NCBI RefSeq assembly: GCF_009928685.1
Contig: NZ_WWEO01000045.1
Span: 62,001-126,000 of the forward strand
DNA length: 64,000 bases
Source: Mucilaginibacter agri
GTDB taxonomy: Bacteria; Bacteroidota; Bacteroidia; Sphingobacteriales; Sphingobacteriaceae
Direction: 5' to 3'
Shown here piece by piece: positions 52,101 through 60,135 of this stretch (position 1 is the stretch's first letter; the number at the start of each line of letters is the position of its first letter). The position numbers were made by a program, and so were the translations under genes. The notes beneath the pieces are model-generated. The model was not told the DNA's origin. It saw only the letters and a program-made list of their open reading frames with translations, and did no database searches.

Positions 52101-52689
52101 CAAAAAGTAAGTCTTCAACCCGCGATAAATCAGCTTCTGTATCTTTTAACTTGCTGAAAGTCTGTTTTTTGCGAAGCTTGTATTTGGAGATACCAGAGGC
52201 TTCTTCGAACAGGTTTCTACGTGAGCCCTCTTTATTGGTAATGATCTCGTCGATCATTTTCAGCTCGATGATAGAGTAGGAGTCGGCACCGATACCGGTA
52301 TCTAAAAATAAGTCGGTAATATCCTTTAAACGGCACTGCACATCATTGAGGCGGTACTCACTTTCGCCGGTGCGGTAAAGTTTGCGGGTTAACGTGACCT
52401 GCGAAAACTCGGTGGGCAGGATGTTCTTAGTATTATCGAAAGTGAGAGAAACCTCTGCAAGATTGGCTGGCTTGCGGCTTTTGCTACCGTTGAAGATGAT
52501 GTTCTCCATTTTTTCGGAGCGGAGCATGCGTGTACTTTGCTCACCCAATACCCAGCGGATACTGTCAACCACGTTTGATTTACCACAGCCGTTCGGCCCC
52601 ACAATAGCCGTAATACCCTCATTAAAATTAATGGTGATCTTATCGCCAAAGCTTTTGAATCCTTTAATCTCTAATCGCGTGAGCTGCAT
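49150..52689 (-). CDS. smc: Chromosome segregation protein SMC
   Basis: The protein has 1179 aa with the five-part SMC plan. The N-terminal ATPase half has GPNGCGKSN (31-39) and WVLGEQSTRMLRS. The first coiled coil is about 170-500, the hinge is about 520-640 (GFPESIRFLKKNAGW at its start) and the second coiled coil runs to about 1000. The C-terminal half has the signature LSGGEKTLTATAILFSLYLL and Walker B FCIFDEVDAPLDD. It forms condensin rings with ScpA and ScpB, whose genes are not in this window. Confidence 0.96.
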   Translation of the reverse strand: MQLTRLEIKGFKSFGDKITINFNEGITAIVGPNGCGKSNVVDSIRWVLGEQSTRMLRSEKMENIIFNGSKSRKPANLAEVSLTFDNTKNILPTEFSQVTLTRKLYRTGESEYRLNDVQCRLKDITDLFLDTGIGADSYSIIELKMIDEIITNKEGSRRNLFEEASGISKYKLRKKQTFSKLKDTEADLSRVEDLLFEIEKNLKTLENQAKKAERYYRLKEQYKTLSILLASFRIVSFSDSLSRIEEQEQKEKADKTGIVAQIDTLEASIQQQKLDSLTNEKNLSVQQKATNDFIGKIRAYESEKKVRNEQLKYQKDKESRLNEELERDRNQLNHVLYNIKRLSEEKAQEEETLQMVQTRVAELKQAVDELRADQTASREELNELNAINNRLQNQIYKTEKDIDILRIQQQALEQESQRNMEDAAGKEVELSQFNQLVAELQYRTETLQTEYDQAVTGEETLQEQIKETDSEITRVKDYVRQESRKLDAKQNEYTLTKSMVDNLEGFPESIRFLKKNAGWSKNAPLFSDVLFCKEDYRIAIENYLEPLMNYYVVDSYDDAISAINLLSNSAKGRAQFFILNNYQPVEHPAPAPQAAYVPALNVVEVDARYKNLCSHLLKNVYLIDDSSESDLNNSDLPDGIVLLGKSGKFNKSKYTVAGGSVGLFEGKRIGRAKNLENLAKEIKGIENDVNKANQNIEALQNKLTALKASTRADEIRMKQLDLNRLNTELITVKTRQEQYQSFIENSRNRKEDIAAKIATIQTDMLAAEPQLAEFRTQKQIQSELLLDKQQAFNELNEYVTVQSGAYNQENIRFHQQQNKVSGLVKDLEYRETQHDSLEVRITQNASELEKLKVAMLETMKDTDHSDEDLIAMYVQREEMEKATAEAEQVYYTSRGKITETENEISLLRRKKEQAEVIENELKDKRNNLKLDLNALKERLSVEFSVDIEDLLDSPPPADETEQELREKTERLKKQLDEFGAINPMAIEAYNEMDERYQFINAQKKDLLEAKSSLLATIQEIDDTAREKFMAAFIMVRENFIKVFRSLFNEEDSCDLILTDPNQPLESDIDIIAKPKGKRPLSINQLSGGEKTLTATAILFSLYLLKPAPFCIFDEVDAPLDDTNIDKFNNIIRKFSADSQFIVVSHNKRTIASTDVIYGVTMVEQGVSRVVPVDLRELAD

Positions 52690-52814
52690 TTACGGGTTAT
52701 AGCCAATCAATAATTAACTTTCAAAGTAATCATAAAAAAGTGGATTTTGAAAGGGAAAGATGGATAAAAAGACATTTGGAAAAAGAAGGGAAGGACGGAA
52801 TAGGGATTCGCGTT

Positions 52815-52829
52815 CCCTCCCCGGGAGGG
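52815..52829. repeat. GC-rich palindrome CCCTCCCCGGGAGGG
   Basis: A near-perfect palindrome in the gap upstream of smc. Similar GC-rich palindromes occur near 60010-60135. It may be a repeat unit of the genome rather than an smc control site. Confidence 0.4.
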
Positions 52830-52910
52830 TTAGAGAGGGGTTTCTGCACTAATGCCAAACATTTACGCTGTTTAACTACTTAAAAGCTATATTAACACAA
52901 AACATACCAT

Positions 52911-53552
52911 ATGAAAATTGCAGTTTTTGGCGCAAGCGGCCGTATTGGTAGCCGCATAGTTAACGAAGCTCTGAGCCGTGGGCATAATGTTACCGCTGTG
53001 GTACGCCATCCCGAAACTTACACAGGTGGCAACCGACCACATTTATATGTGGCCAAAGGCGATGTATTTAATTCGGACCATGTTGAAAGCTGCGCTTTTG
53101 ACCATGATGCAGTAGTGAGTGCCTACAGCAATACAGGTGGTGCAACACCCGGAAGCATTGCAGAAGTTGCCCTGCCGTTAATAAACGGCCTAAAGCAAGC
53201 CAACGTAACACGTCTGATCGTTGTAGGAGGAGCAGGCAGCCTGGAGGTTTCGCCCGGCGTGCAGTTAGTAGATGCACCAGATTTTCCGGAAGCATATAAG
53301 GCCATTTCCTTAGCGCATCGAGATGCTTTGAAAATTTATCAGCAGGAAAAAGAGCTTGAGTGGACATCGGTTAGCCCATCGGAAGTAATATACCCTGGCG
53401 AGCGCACAGGTAAATATCGTATTGGCACAAATCAATTATTGAAGGACGAGCATGGCAAAAGCCATATCAGTATGGAGGATTTTGCCGCAGGTATTTTAGA
53501 TGAAATCGAAAATCCGCAACATATCAGGCAACAAATGACGGTGGGGTACTAA
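52911..53552 (+). CDS. NAD(P)-binding oxidoreductase (atypical SDR, NmrA-like)
   Basis: The protein has 213 aa. The cofactor loop IAVFGASGRIGSRIV is at 3-17, followed by GHNVTAVVRHPE with the Arg typical for NADP. VVGGAGSLEVSPG and WTSVSPSEVIYPGERTG are typical of the YwnB/NAD(P)H-binding group. No catalytic YxxxK is evident, which is usual in this group. The physiological role is unknown. Confidence 0.86.
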   Translation: MKIAVFGASGRIGSRIVNEALSRGHNVTAVVRHPETYTGGNRPHLYVAKGDVFNSDHVESCAFDHDAVVSAYSNTGGATPGSIAEVALPLINGLKQANVTRLIVVGGAGSLEVSPGVQLVDAPDFPEAYKAISLAHRDALKIYQQEKELEWTSVSPSEVIYPGERTGKYRIGTNQLLKDEHGKSHISMEDFAAGILDEIENPQHIRQQMTVGY

Positions 53553-53607
53553 GGCAAAGAATCAAGAATCGAGAGACAAGAATCAAGATAAAATTTCAAA
53601 ATAAAAG

Positions 53608-53699
53608 TTGTCATTCAGAGCGATAGCGAAGAATCTTCTGCGATGCCTACAACTGCTATACTTGTTTGAGAAGATTCTTTACTATGTTTAGAATGACAA
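53608..53699. repeat. Dispersed palindromic repeat, family B, copy 2
   Basis: Outer ends TTGTCATTC and GAATGACAA are exactly complementary, and the inner AAGAATCTTCT pairs with AGAAGATTCTT. The (A)GAAnTCTTCT core and the TTGTCATT ends match the copy at 30830-30933. Confidence 0.75.
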
Positions 53700-53710
53700 A
53701 TCATCCCCAT

Positions 53711-54502
53711 CTAAATGTATATCTCTCCCTTCAAATAAGTCACCGCGTTGCCGCTCATCAGCACGCGGTCGCCTTTAAGTTCGCACCAAAGTTCGCCTTT
53801 GCGGGAGGATACCTGGTACGCGTGCAGTTTGTTTTTCCCTAATTTTTCTGCCCAATAAGGTATCAGGTTGCAATGTGCCGAACCTGTAACCGGATCTTCG
53901 GGAACGCCTGCTGCCGGGGCAAAAAAGCGCGACACAAAATCTACTGTGTTACCCGGCGCAGTTACAATTACACCTATGGTATCAATTTTAGATAGTGCCA
54001 TATGATCAGGGTCGATGTCTAAAATGTCCTGTTCGTTCTCATACACCAAAAAGTAATCCCGGGAGCGTAAAATCGCTATCGGTTCTTTACCATTATCGCC
54101 AAGTGCCTCGAGTAAACCCGTGGTTAACTCAACAGGGTAGGGAGGCCTCGATGGGAAATCGAGTGTGTATTTATCTCCGTTTCGAGTTACTTTTAGTACG
54201 CCTGCTTTTTCGGTATCGAAAGTTATTTCGCTACCTGTATAATTAAGCTGCGTGAAAATGATATGTGCGGTGGCCAGGGTAGCATGCCCGCAAAGGTCTA
54301 TCTCCAATTCGGGTGTAAACCAGCGCAAATGATAGCCGTGGGCTGTTTTTACGAAGAAGGCAGTCTCAGCCAAATTATTTTCCTTCGCAATTTTCTGCAT
54401 CACATCATTAGGTAGCCATTCTTCCAACGGACAAACGGCTGCCGGATTACCGCCAAATAACCTGTCGGTAAAAGCATCGGCCTGGTAGATAGGTATGGTC
54501 AT
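53711..54502 (-). CDS. PhzF-family isomerase/epimerase
   Basis: The protein has 263 aa from the preferred ATG at 54502 (MTIPIYQADAFTDRLFGGNP). It keeps NNLAETAFF with the catalytic Glu, the DLCGHATLATAHI region and PEDPVTGSAHC near the C-terminus, all PhzF signatures of the diaminopimelate-epimerase-like fold. Family members isomerise phenazine precursors or unrelated small acids; there are no other phenazine genes here, so the substrate is unknown. Confidence 0.9.
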   Translation of the reverse strand: MTIPIYQADAFTDRLFGGNPAAVCPLEEWLPNDVMQKIAKENNLAETAFFVKTAHGYHLRWFTPELEIDLCGHATLATAHIIFTQLNYTGSEITFDTEKAGVLKVTRNGDKYTLDFPSRPPYPVELTTGLLEALGDNGKEPIAILRSRDYFLVYENEQDILDIDPDHMALSKIDTIGVIVTAPGNTVDFVSRFFAPAAGVPEDPVTGSAHCNLIPYWAEKLGKNKLHAYQVSSRKGELWCELKGDRVLMSGNAVTYLKGEIYI

Positions 54503-54548
54503 AATTGGTGAAGTATTATAATGCAATATAGCTATTAACAATTAAAAG

Positions 54549-55970
54549 CTACTCTATCCACAACACAGAGTTACCGGTTCCGTATTGGTTTTGCTCCCAT
54601 ATTTTATTCCCCGGGTCAAGTATCCATTTGCCGTCTATCAGAAATTTATACAGGTATTTGCCAGGCTTCAATCGCATGTTTATTACCCATTGATCGCCGC
54701 GGTGTTCGAGGGTATAGCCTTGTTCGTTCCAGTTGTTAAAGTCGCCAGCTAAACGTACGGTATGAGCTGAGCTATACCCTTTTAAAATAAAGGCGTGATT
54801 AGATCGTACTGCGAGGAATGAATTGGTTTTGCCATCCGTAGTGATCTGGTGTGGATTTGCGGGATCAGCTATCGCTTGGCCGTCGACAATGAACTTGTAT
54901 TGATAATTTCCAGCTGAAATAGTGTAAGATAGCACCCAACCGGTAGCTGTTTTGCTAAGCTGCAGCATGTCGGCATCCCAGTTGTTAAAACCACCGGCAA
55001 CACATACTTTGTGGGCGTTGGTGTAACCGTTGAGTTTAAATGTGACGCTTTCACCCAAAAGCAAAACTGAGCTAAGTTGCTTATTTTGCATCTGGGTCAT
55101 TTTATTGGCCGGGTCAGTTATCCAACTGCCGTTTACCATAAAATGATAAAGGTAAATACCATCATGTAAATAAAGCGATGTTTCCCAGACACCATCCTTT
55201 TGGCGCATAGCTAACTCCAGCCATTTGTTGAAACTACCAGATACACTTATTTTCTTTGCCGATTGATAGCCAGCGAGTTTAAATGTATAGTTGTAGCGGT
55301 AATAAATGGAGTTGTTATTGCCCAAGCCATCATCTTCTAACAGGTTGTTGTTAAGATCGGGAGTCCAATTGCCGTTAACAATGAATTTGTAGGCGTATTT
55401 ACCAGGTTCTAAACGGATATCGGCTACCCACCCACTGTCGGTACGGTTCATGATGCCTTTAATAGTGCTCCAGTTATTGAAATTGCCAGACAACAGCACA
55501 CGTTTTGCCTGTGTATTGCCGGGGATAAAAAATCGTGTCAGGCCTGACGGCAACTCATGCACACTAACCCGGTTTGCAAAACTGTTTACCCCAAAAGCTA
55601 CTTCAGACGGATAACCCGGCCTGCCATTGCTTTTGTACATATTGGAACTTAACAAGTAGGGGGTAAGTTGTTGGCTCTCATTAACATCAGCTAGCGAACG
55701 GTCTAACTCAATGATGTTTTTTTTAGCTTTTACGTTCCATCCGTTTTTTGTGGCGGCAGCGTAATCACCTTTCAATAGCATTTCGGCTGTTTGGCCAGTA
55801 ACACCACCAGCTATAAGCATGCTGTCAATCTCGTTTTTACTCGTGCGGGTGTCCAGTATAAGTACTAAGCGGCCATGTTGCATCACCATTTTATTACGCA
55901 TTTGGGCTACTGTTGCATTTAAGCAACCGAGTAACAGTAGTAACGTGAATAAATGCCGAAGCCTTGCCAT
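54549..55970 (-). CDS. Secreted protein with four tandem glycogen-binding-like (CBM48/E-set) modules
   Basis: The protein has 473 aa. After a signal peptide (about 1-22) and a region of about 110 residues come four repeats of about 80 residues. Each has a core like VLLSGNFNNW, VSVSGSFNKW-type, VCVAGGFNNW and VRLAGDFNNW, then a YxYKFxVxGxWxxDP segment. This is the AMPK/isoamylase early-set pattern that binds alpha-glucans. There is no catalytic domain. It lies six bases downstream of an aspartic protease gene on the same strand, so the pair is an operon. It may bind surface or imported starch/glycogen, or the modules may serve as protein-binding folds. Confidence 0.82.
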   Translation of the reverse strand: MARLRHLFTLLLLLGCLNATVAQMRNKMVMQHGRLVLILDTRTSKNEIDSMLIAGGVTGQTAEMLLKGDYAAATKNGWNVKAKKNIIELDRSLADVNESQQLTPYLLSSNMYKSNGRPGYPSEVAFGVNSFANRVSVHELPSGLTRFFIPGNTQAKRVLLSGNFNNWSTIKGIMNRTDSGWVADIRLEPGKYAYKFIVNGNWTPDLNNNLLEDDGLGNNNSIYYRYNYTFKLAGYQSAKKISVSGSFNKWLELAMRQKDGVWETSLYLHDGIYLYHFMVNGSWITDPANKMTQMQNKQLSSVLLLGESVTFKLNGYTNAHKVCVAGGFNNWDADMLQLSKTATGWVLSYTISAGNYQYKFIVDGQAIADPANPHQITTDGKTNSFLAVRSNHAFILKGYSSAHTVRLAGDFNNWNEQGYTLEHRGDQWVINMRLKPGKYLYKFLIDGKWILDPGNKIWEQNQYGTGNSVLWIE

Positions 55971-55976
55971 TTTGTG

Positions 55977-56954
55977 TTATTGTTGATTGTAAATGTACAT
56001 TTCAAATTCTTTTTTCGCGAAGTTTACGGTGAAAACACCGCGCGCAAAAAAGTCGTATCCCAATATACCGTCTACCGTGTAACCATAAGCCTTGCCAATA
56101 TTTTCCAGGTTGGATACCAGTACCCTGTTGCTTATAAAAGGATAATCGCCAATGATGAGCTTTTCGAAACGGGCATAGATTATTTCGTACGATGACCCGC
56201 CGACACCCGTAACCTTAGATCGGTTGATAACCTGTAGCGATTTAATAATCTTTTTAGGTGCGTGATAATCTATCATGTTAGTTTCGGCGCCGGTATCAAA
56301 AGCAAACCACATCGATTTGTCGCTAACCGTTCCTTTAATAAATATTACGTCATTCATATACCGAAAGGTGATTTTTACAGTAGGGGTGTTAAATACGCGT
56401 TCCGCCGGGATGATCTCGCCTTTACTATCCAGCTTATGGACGTAGAGCAGGTTTTTATTTAAATCGATGGTAATTGCCAGTTTGGCGAAAAGCCTGGTAC
56501 CTAACAAGCCCAGTATTTTTACCTGCTTACTGTTTTCAATGCCAGAAAGATCGGTTACATCGGCAACCAATCGATCGTAATGCAAGTCGAAACCTAAAGA
56601 AAAATTATGAACTACTGCTGTAAAGGTGCCTGCTGTACGACCGTTGATTCCACCGGCATCCTGCTCAGTAATTTTGGGTAGGTAGCGGAAATAAGTAGCG
56701 TTTAAGATAAGGTAAGGTGCGCCGGTATCGAGCAAGAAATTTCCGGCTACAGAATCTACCTGCGCCTCAACCAAAATCAGGTTGCCCGCACGTTTAATCG
56801 GTATGGTAAGTACTTTAAAGTCGCCGTAAGGATCGGAGTCGCCTTCTAATGCTTTTAGGTTTACACCTGCAATACGGATGTCGGGATTGCAAAATGCTTT
56901 GTCACAGCATAGCGCTGAAACCAAAAGCATAATAAGCAAAACCCGGTTGAACAT
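55977..56954 (-). CDS. Exported retropepsin-like aspartic protease with two DTG motifs
   Basis: The protein has 325 aa. The signal peptide is about 1-22. Two copies of the aspartic-protease loop are seen: FLLDTGAPY (Asp76) and FAFDTGAETN (Asp220). Each is followed by a hydrophobic-hydrophobic-Gly-like strand (LGLLGTRLF and VDGILGYDFF), so the chain seems to carry both halves of an active site, like pepsin, instead of the single-motif dimer of retropepsins. It should act in the periplasm. It is co-transcribed with the glycogen-binding-module protein, a possible partner or substrate. Confidence 0.83.
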   Translation of the reverse strand: MFNRVLLIMLLVSALCCDKAFCNPDIRIAGVNLKALEGDSDPYGDFKVLTIPIKRAGNLILVEAQVDSVAGNFLLDTGAPYLILNATYFRYLPKITEQDAGGINGRTAGTFTAVVHNFSLGFDLHYDRLVADVTDLSGIENSKQVKILGLLGTRLFAKLAITIDLNKNLLYVHKLDSKGEIIPAERVFNTPTVKITFRYMNDVIFIKGTVSDKSMWFAFDTGAETNMIDYHAPKKIIKSLQVINRSKVTGVGGSSYEIIYARFEKLIIGDYPFISNRVLVSNLENIGKAYGYTVDGILGYDFFARGVFTVNFAKKEFEMYIYNQQ

Positions 56955-57066
56955 GGAGACGTAATTGTTTAGTTAAGACGCCAAGCATAGTCGAATAGTT
57001 ACGGCTGGATTTGGGTGATGGGAATAAATATTGGGGATACGCTTTGAGCTCGGAATAATTCTCTGA

Positions 57067-57765
57067 TTAAAATAATGAGAACTGCTTATCTGTTCCGCTA
57101 TCCTCAACTCTCACCCTGTTAACCAAAATATGAGCCTGACGGGTAGGCTCGGGAATACGATAACCACGAATGCAGTTTTTGATGATCTGGACGCTCTGAT
57201 CCATGCTAACACGGTGCCCGGGCGAAATATAAATGGGGTTGCAATTCTTTTTGCTGCGCAAGGCTATGCCCACTATTTCGCCGCGATCATACATCGGACT
57301 TTCGGCGAACACTTCGTTGGCGGGCTCTTGATGGCGGCCGTACAGACGGCTTTTAGCACTGCCGATAGTTGGCACATCGGTAACTAAGCCAAAATGTGTG
57401 GCAATCCCTAGTCTACGTTCGTGCGCAATGCCTTGTCCATCTAGAACGAGGAGGTCGGGTTTAATATCTAACTTGTCCCATGCTTCTAGTAGGGCTGGTA
57501 CTTCTCTAAAAGCTAATAGGCCGGAAATATAGGGGAAAGATGTACGGCTAATCACGGAGGAATGACCAACTACGGTCATCTCAGGACATTTTAACAGGAT
57601 GATGCCTGCGTAAACTGTTTCGGAATATTTATTGAATGAGATGTCGGCACCGCCGATAACGTTGATTGGATTATCAAGCGATTCGATATGAATTTGCTGT
57701 CGTAATTCGCTTTGGTAGGCAATAGCTTGGGAAGGGGTGAGATGCTCATAGTCGGCGGGCTGCAT
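57067..57765 (-). CDS. nfi: Endonuclease V (deoxyinosine 3'-endonuclease)
   Basis: The enzyme nicks DNA one base 3' to deoxyinosine. The 232-residue protein has GGADISFN with the metal-binding Asp41, the YISGLLAFREVPALLEAW segment with catalytic Glu, LVLDGQGIAHERRLGIATH with Asp and the recognition loop, and GSAKSRLYG. The C-terminus carries about ten residues beyond the core. The gene starts 49 bases before the end of rpoD and is separated by its terminator. Confidence 0.93.
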   Translation of the reverse strand: MQPADYEHLTPSQAIAYQSELRQQIHIESLDNPINVIGGADISFNKYSETVYAGIILLKCPEMTVVGHSSVISRTSFPYISGLLAFREVPALLEAWDKLDIKPDLLVLDGQGIAHERRLGIATHFGLVTDVPTIGSAKSRLYGRHQEPANEVFAESPMYDRGEIVGIALRSKKNCNPIYISPGHRVSMDQSVQIIKNCIRGYRIPEPTRQAHILVNRVRVEDSGTDKQFSLF

Positions 57766-57782
57766 ACTATATAAAACAAAAA

Positions 57783-57805
57783 AGCCTCCGTTTGTTGCGG
57801 AGGCT
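57783..57805 (-). terminator. rpoD terminator
   Basis: AGCCTCCG pairs exactly with CGGAGGCT around TTTGTTG. A-run to the left reads as T-run on the minus strand. It lies nine bases after the rpoD stop. Confidence 0.85.
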
Positions 57806-57813
57806 CTGCGATT

Positions 57814-58674
57814 TTATCCTAAATAAGATTTCAGAATTTTACTTCTGGAAGTGTGTCTCAGCCTTTGTAGCGCTTTGTCTTTGATCTGGCGCACACGTTC
57901 GCGGGTTAAATTGAACTTTTCGCCAATTTCCTCGAGCGATAGCGGGTGATTGGTGCCTAATCCAAAAAATAAAACGATGATCTCACGCTCACGCTCAGTA
58001 AGCGTAGATAGCGAACGTTTTATTTCTTCTGATAACGACTCGTTAATTAAAATAGAGTCGGTGTTTGGCTCCTGGTTTTCCAGTACATCCAACAAGGTGT
58101 TTTCTTCACCCTGAACAAATGGGGCATCCATAGATACATGGCGGCCTGAGTTGCTCAGTGTGTCAGAAATTTTGTCAACGGTGGTTTCTAAAATGTCAGC
58201 AAGTTCTTCTGGTGATGGCTCGCGCTCATACTCCTGCTCTAATTTAGAGAATGCTTTGCTGATCTTACTTAATGAACCTACCTGGTTTAATGGTAAACGC
58301 ACAATACGGGATTGCTCGGCAATAGCCTGCAAAATTGATTGACGGATCCACCAAACGGCATAAGAGATGAACTTGAAACCTTTCGTTTCATCGAAACGCT
58401 TGGCTGCTTTAATTAAACCTAAATTGCCTTCATTAATCAAGTCGCCCAATGTAAGGCCTTGATTTTGATACTGTTTAGCAACAGAAACCACAAATCGGAG
58501 GTTAGTTTTTGTTAACCGCTCTAAGGCAGCCTGATCGCCCTCGCGAATCTTTTGTGCTAATATTACTTCTTCTTCGGCAGTGATTAGGTCAACCTTACCA
58601 ATCTCGTGGAGATATTTGTCCAGTGACTGTGACTCACGGTTGGTAATGGATTGAGTTATTTTGAGTTGTCTCAT
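57814..58674 (-). CDS. rpoD: Primary RNA polymerase sigma factor
   Basis: The protein has 286 aa, the short primary sigma typical of Bacteroidota (no large non-conserved region). Region 1.2/2.1 is ESQSLDKYLHEIGKVDLITAEEE, and region 2 contains LGDLINEGNLGLIKAAKRFDETKGFKFISYAVWWIRQSI. Region 4 is RERVRQIKDKALQRLR. It recognises the TTG/TAnnTTTG promoters seen in this window. Its own -7 element TATCTTTG lies 42-49 bases upstream of the start codon. Confidence 0.96.
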   Translation of the reverse strand: MRQLKITQSITNRESQSLDKYLHEIGKVDLITAEEEVILAQKIREGDQAALERLTKTNLRFVVSVAKQYQNQGLTLGDLINEGNLGLIKAAKRFDETKGFKFISYAVWWIRQSILQAIAEQSRIVRLPLNQVGSLSKISKAFSKLEQEYEREPSPEELADILETTVDKISDTLSNSGRHVSMDAPFVQGEENTLLDVLENQEPNTDSILINESLSEEIKRSLSTLTEREREIIVLFFGLGTNHPLSLEEIGEKFNLTRERVRQIKDKALQRLRHTSRSKILKSYLG

Positions 58675-58715
58675 CTATTTTTATTACCTCGATTCTTGTT
58701 ATAGAATTGAACGTG

Positions 58716-58723
58716 CAAAGATA
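58716..58723 (-). promoter_or_regulatory. rpoD -7 element
   Basis: TATCTTTG on the minus strand matches TAnnTTTG perfectly and lies 42 bases before the rpoD start. A -33 TTG is not clear. Confidence 0.5.
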
Positions 58724-58955
58724 CAAAATTGTTGTTGAATATTTGCTCTTTATCCGATAATTACTTTCAGGTTGAAAATGTATTAAATTTAGGTTGTTTC
58801 TCGGTAATTATTTATCGATATTCAATAAATAATTAGACGCTCCCCAAGCTTGGTGCTCAAAAGCACTTAAATGTACAAAAAATAAATCATTTGTTAAAAC
58901 ACCTATTTTTTGCGAGTGCAAATATTTTTCTTTCAAATAAGACCTACAATATAAG

Positions 58956-59168
58956 ATGCCAATAATTATTAATTTGGATGTGATGATGGCCCGACGCAAA
59001 ATGTCATTGAACGAATTGAGCGAGCGGGTTGGTATTACCCTGTCTAATCTTTCGATATTAAAAAACGGTAAAGCCAAGGCCATCAGGCTCGAAACACTTG
59101 ATGCGATATGCCAGGCACTGGATTGTCAACCAGGCGATATTTTGGCATATGAAAACCGGGAGTTATAA
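58956..59168 (+). CDS. XRE-family transcriptional regulator, small
   Basis: The protein has 70 aa and is mostly a Cro/C1-type helix-turn-helix (YozG-like): MARRKMSLNELSERVGIT then LSNLSILKNGKAKAIRLE and the end ALDCQPGDILAYE. It has no sensor domain. It is divergent from rpoD, and its last six bases overlap the MBL hydrolase gene on the other strand. The target is unknown; it could act on its own promoter or on nearby genes. Confidence 0.88.
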   Translation: MPIIINLDVMMARRKMSLNELSERVGITLSNLSILKNGKAKAIRLETLDAICQALDCQPGDILAYENREL

Positions 59169-60002
59169 CTCCGTTAATGCGAATGTTTCTTTAACACGTA
59201 TTCCTTTTTCTGTTTGTTGCACGGTGCAACATTCGTTTGCAGAATCATGCTCGAGGTACAATACATACTGCTTGTCGGCTGCCTCATTAAAAAATAGCTT
59301 GCGCTCTGCCATTGTTTTCAACGGGAACATATCGTAAGCCATTATGTAGGGGATAGGCAAGTGCCCGATTGACGGTAGCAAGTCTGCCATGTATAAAATT
59401 TGTCGGCCCTTATAATTAATCAATGGAAGCATCATAGCCTCGGTATGGCCGGATACGAAACGGATACTGAAATCGTCAGTAAACGGTGTTTCATCTGTTA
59501 TATCAACAAATTTTAGCTGAGCGTTTTGCTGAATGGGCAATATATTCTCTGTTAAGAATGAAGCTTTCTCGCGCTCGTTTGGGTTGGTAGCCCAATCCCA
59601 ATGGCTGGAGTTGCTCCAATAAGTTGCATTTTTAAAGGCAGGGGCTAGTTTGTCGCCTTCGCGTTTTACAGCGCCGCCTACATGGTCAAAATGCAGGTGA
59701 GTTAAAAACACATCTGTGATATCATCCATCCCAAAACCTTTCGCGGCAAGCGATTTTTGAAGCGTATCGTCGCCGTGGAGGTAATAATGGCTAAAAAATT
59801 TTTCACTTTGTTTATCGCCGATGCCGGTATCTATCAATATCAAGCGGTTGCCATCCTCAACCAGTAAACAACGCATAGCCCAGGTACACATATTGTTATC
59901 GTCGGCCGGGTTAGTTTTTTGCCAAATGGATTTGGGCACTACACCAAACATAGCGCCGCCATCTAATTTAAAAAAGCCTGTATTGATAGTATGTAGATTC
60001 AT
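59163..60002 (-). CDS. Metallo-beta-lactamase-fold hydrolase
   Basis: The protein has 279 aa. The dinuclear metal motif THLHFDHVGG is at 101-110, with a later SGHTEAM carrying a third His, an Asp in MADLLPSIGHLP and a final His in LYLEHDSANE. The pattern resembles the AHL-lactonase/MBL group. No signal peptide is seen. The substrate is unknown. It ends by overlapping the XRE gene and lies downstream of lpdA on the same strand but beyond a hairpin. Confidence 0.85.
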   Translation of the reverse strand: MNLHTINTGFFKLDGGAMFGVVPKSIWQKTNPADDNNMCTWAMRCLLVEDGNRLILIDTGIGDKQSEKFFSHYYLHGDDTLQKSLAAKGFGMDDITDVFLTHLHFDHVGGAVKREGDKLAPAFKNATYWSNSSHWDWATNPNEREKASFLTENILPIQQNAQLKFVDITDETPFTDDFSIRFVSGHTEAMMLPLINYKGRQILYMADLLPSIGHLPIPYIMAYDMFPLKTMAERKLFFNEAADKQYVLYLEHDSANECCTVQQTEKGIRVKETFALTEL

Positions 60003-60009
60003 GCCCCAA

Positions 60010-60135
60010 TAGCCCCCTAAAAGGGTAATAAAATGTGAAAACTAATAATAGAAAAAGCCCTCATTAATTAATGAAGGCTTTCAAATTTATAAATACTTTA
60101 AGCTTTTCCAAACTCCCCTTTAGGGGTAGGGGCTA
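60010..60135. repeat. GC-rich inverted repeat around the lpdA-downstream hairpin
   Basis: TAGCCCCCTAAAAGGG (60010-60025) is nearly complementary to CCCTTTAGGGGTAGGGGCTA (60116-60135). The right arm touches the end of lpdA. Confidence 0.4.
60053..60082 (-). terminator. Probable lpdA terminator
   Basis: AAAGCC and GGCTTT flank TCATTAATTAATGA, itself a palindrome. With the A-run at the left it gives a T-run on the minus strand. It lies about 50 bases after the lpdA stop. Confidence 0.6.
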
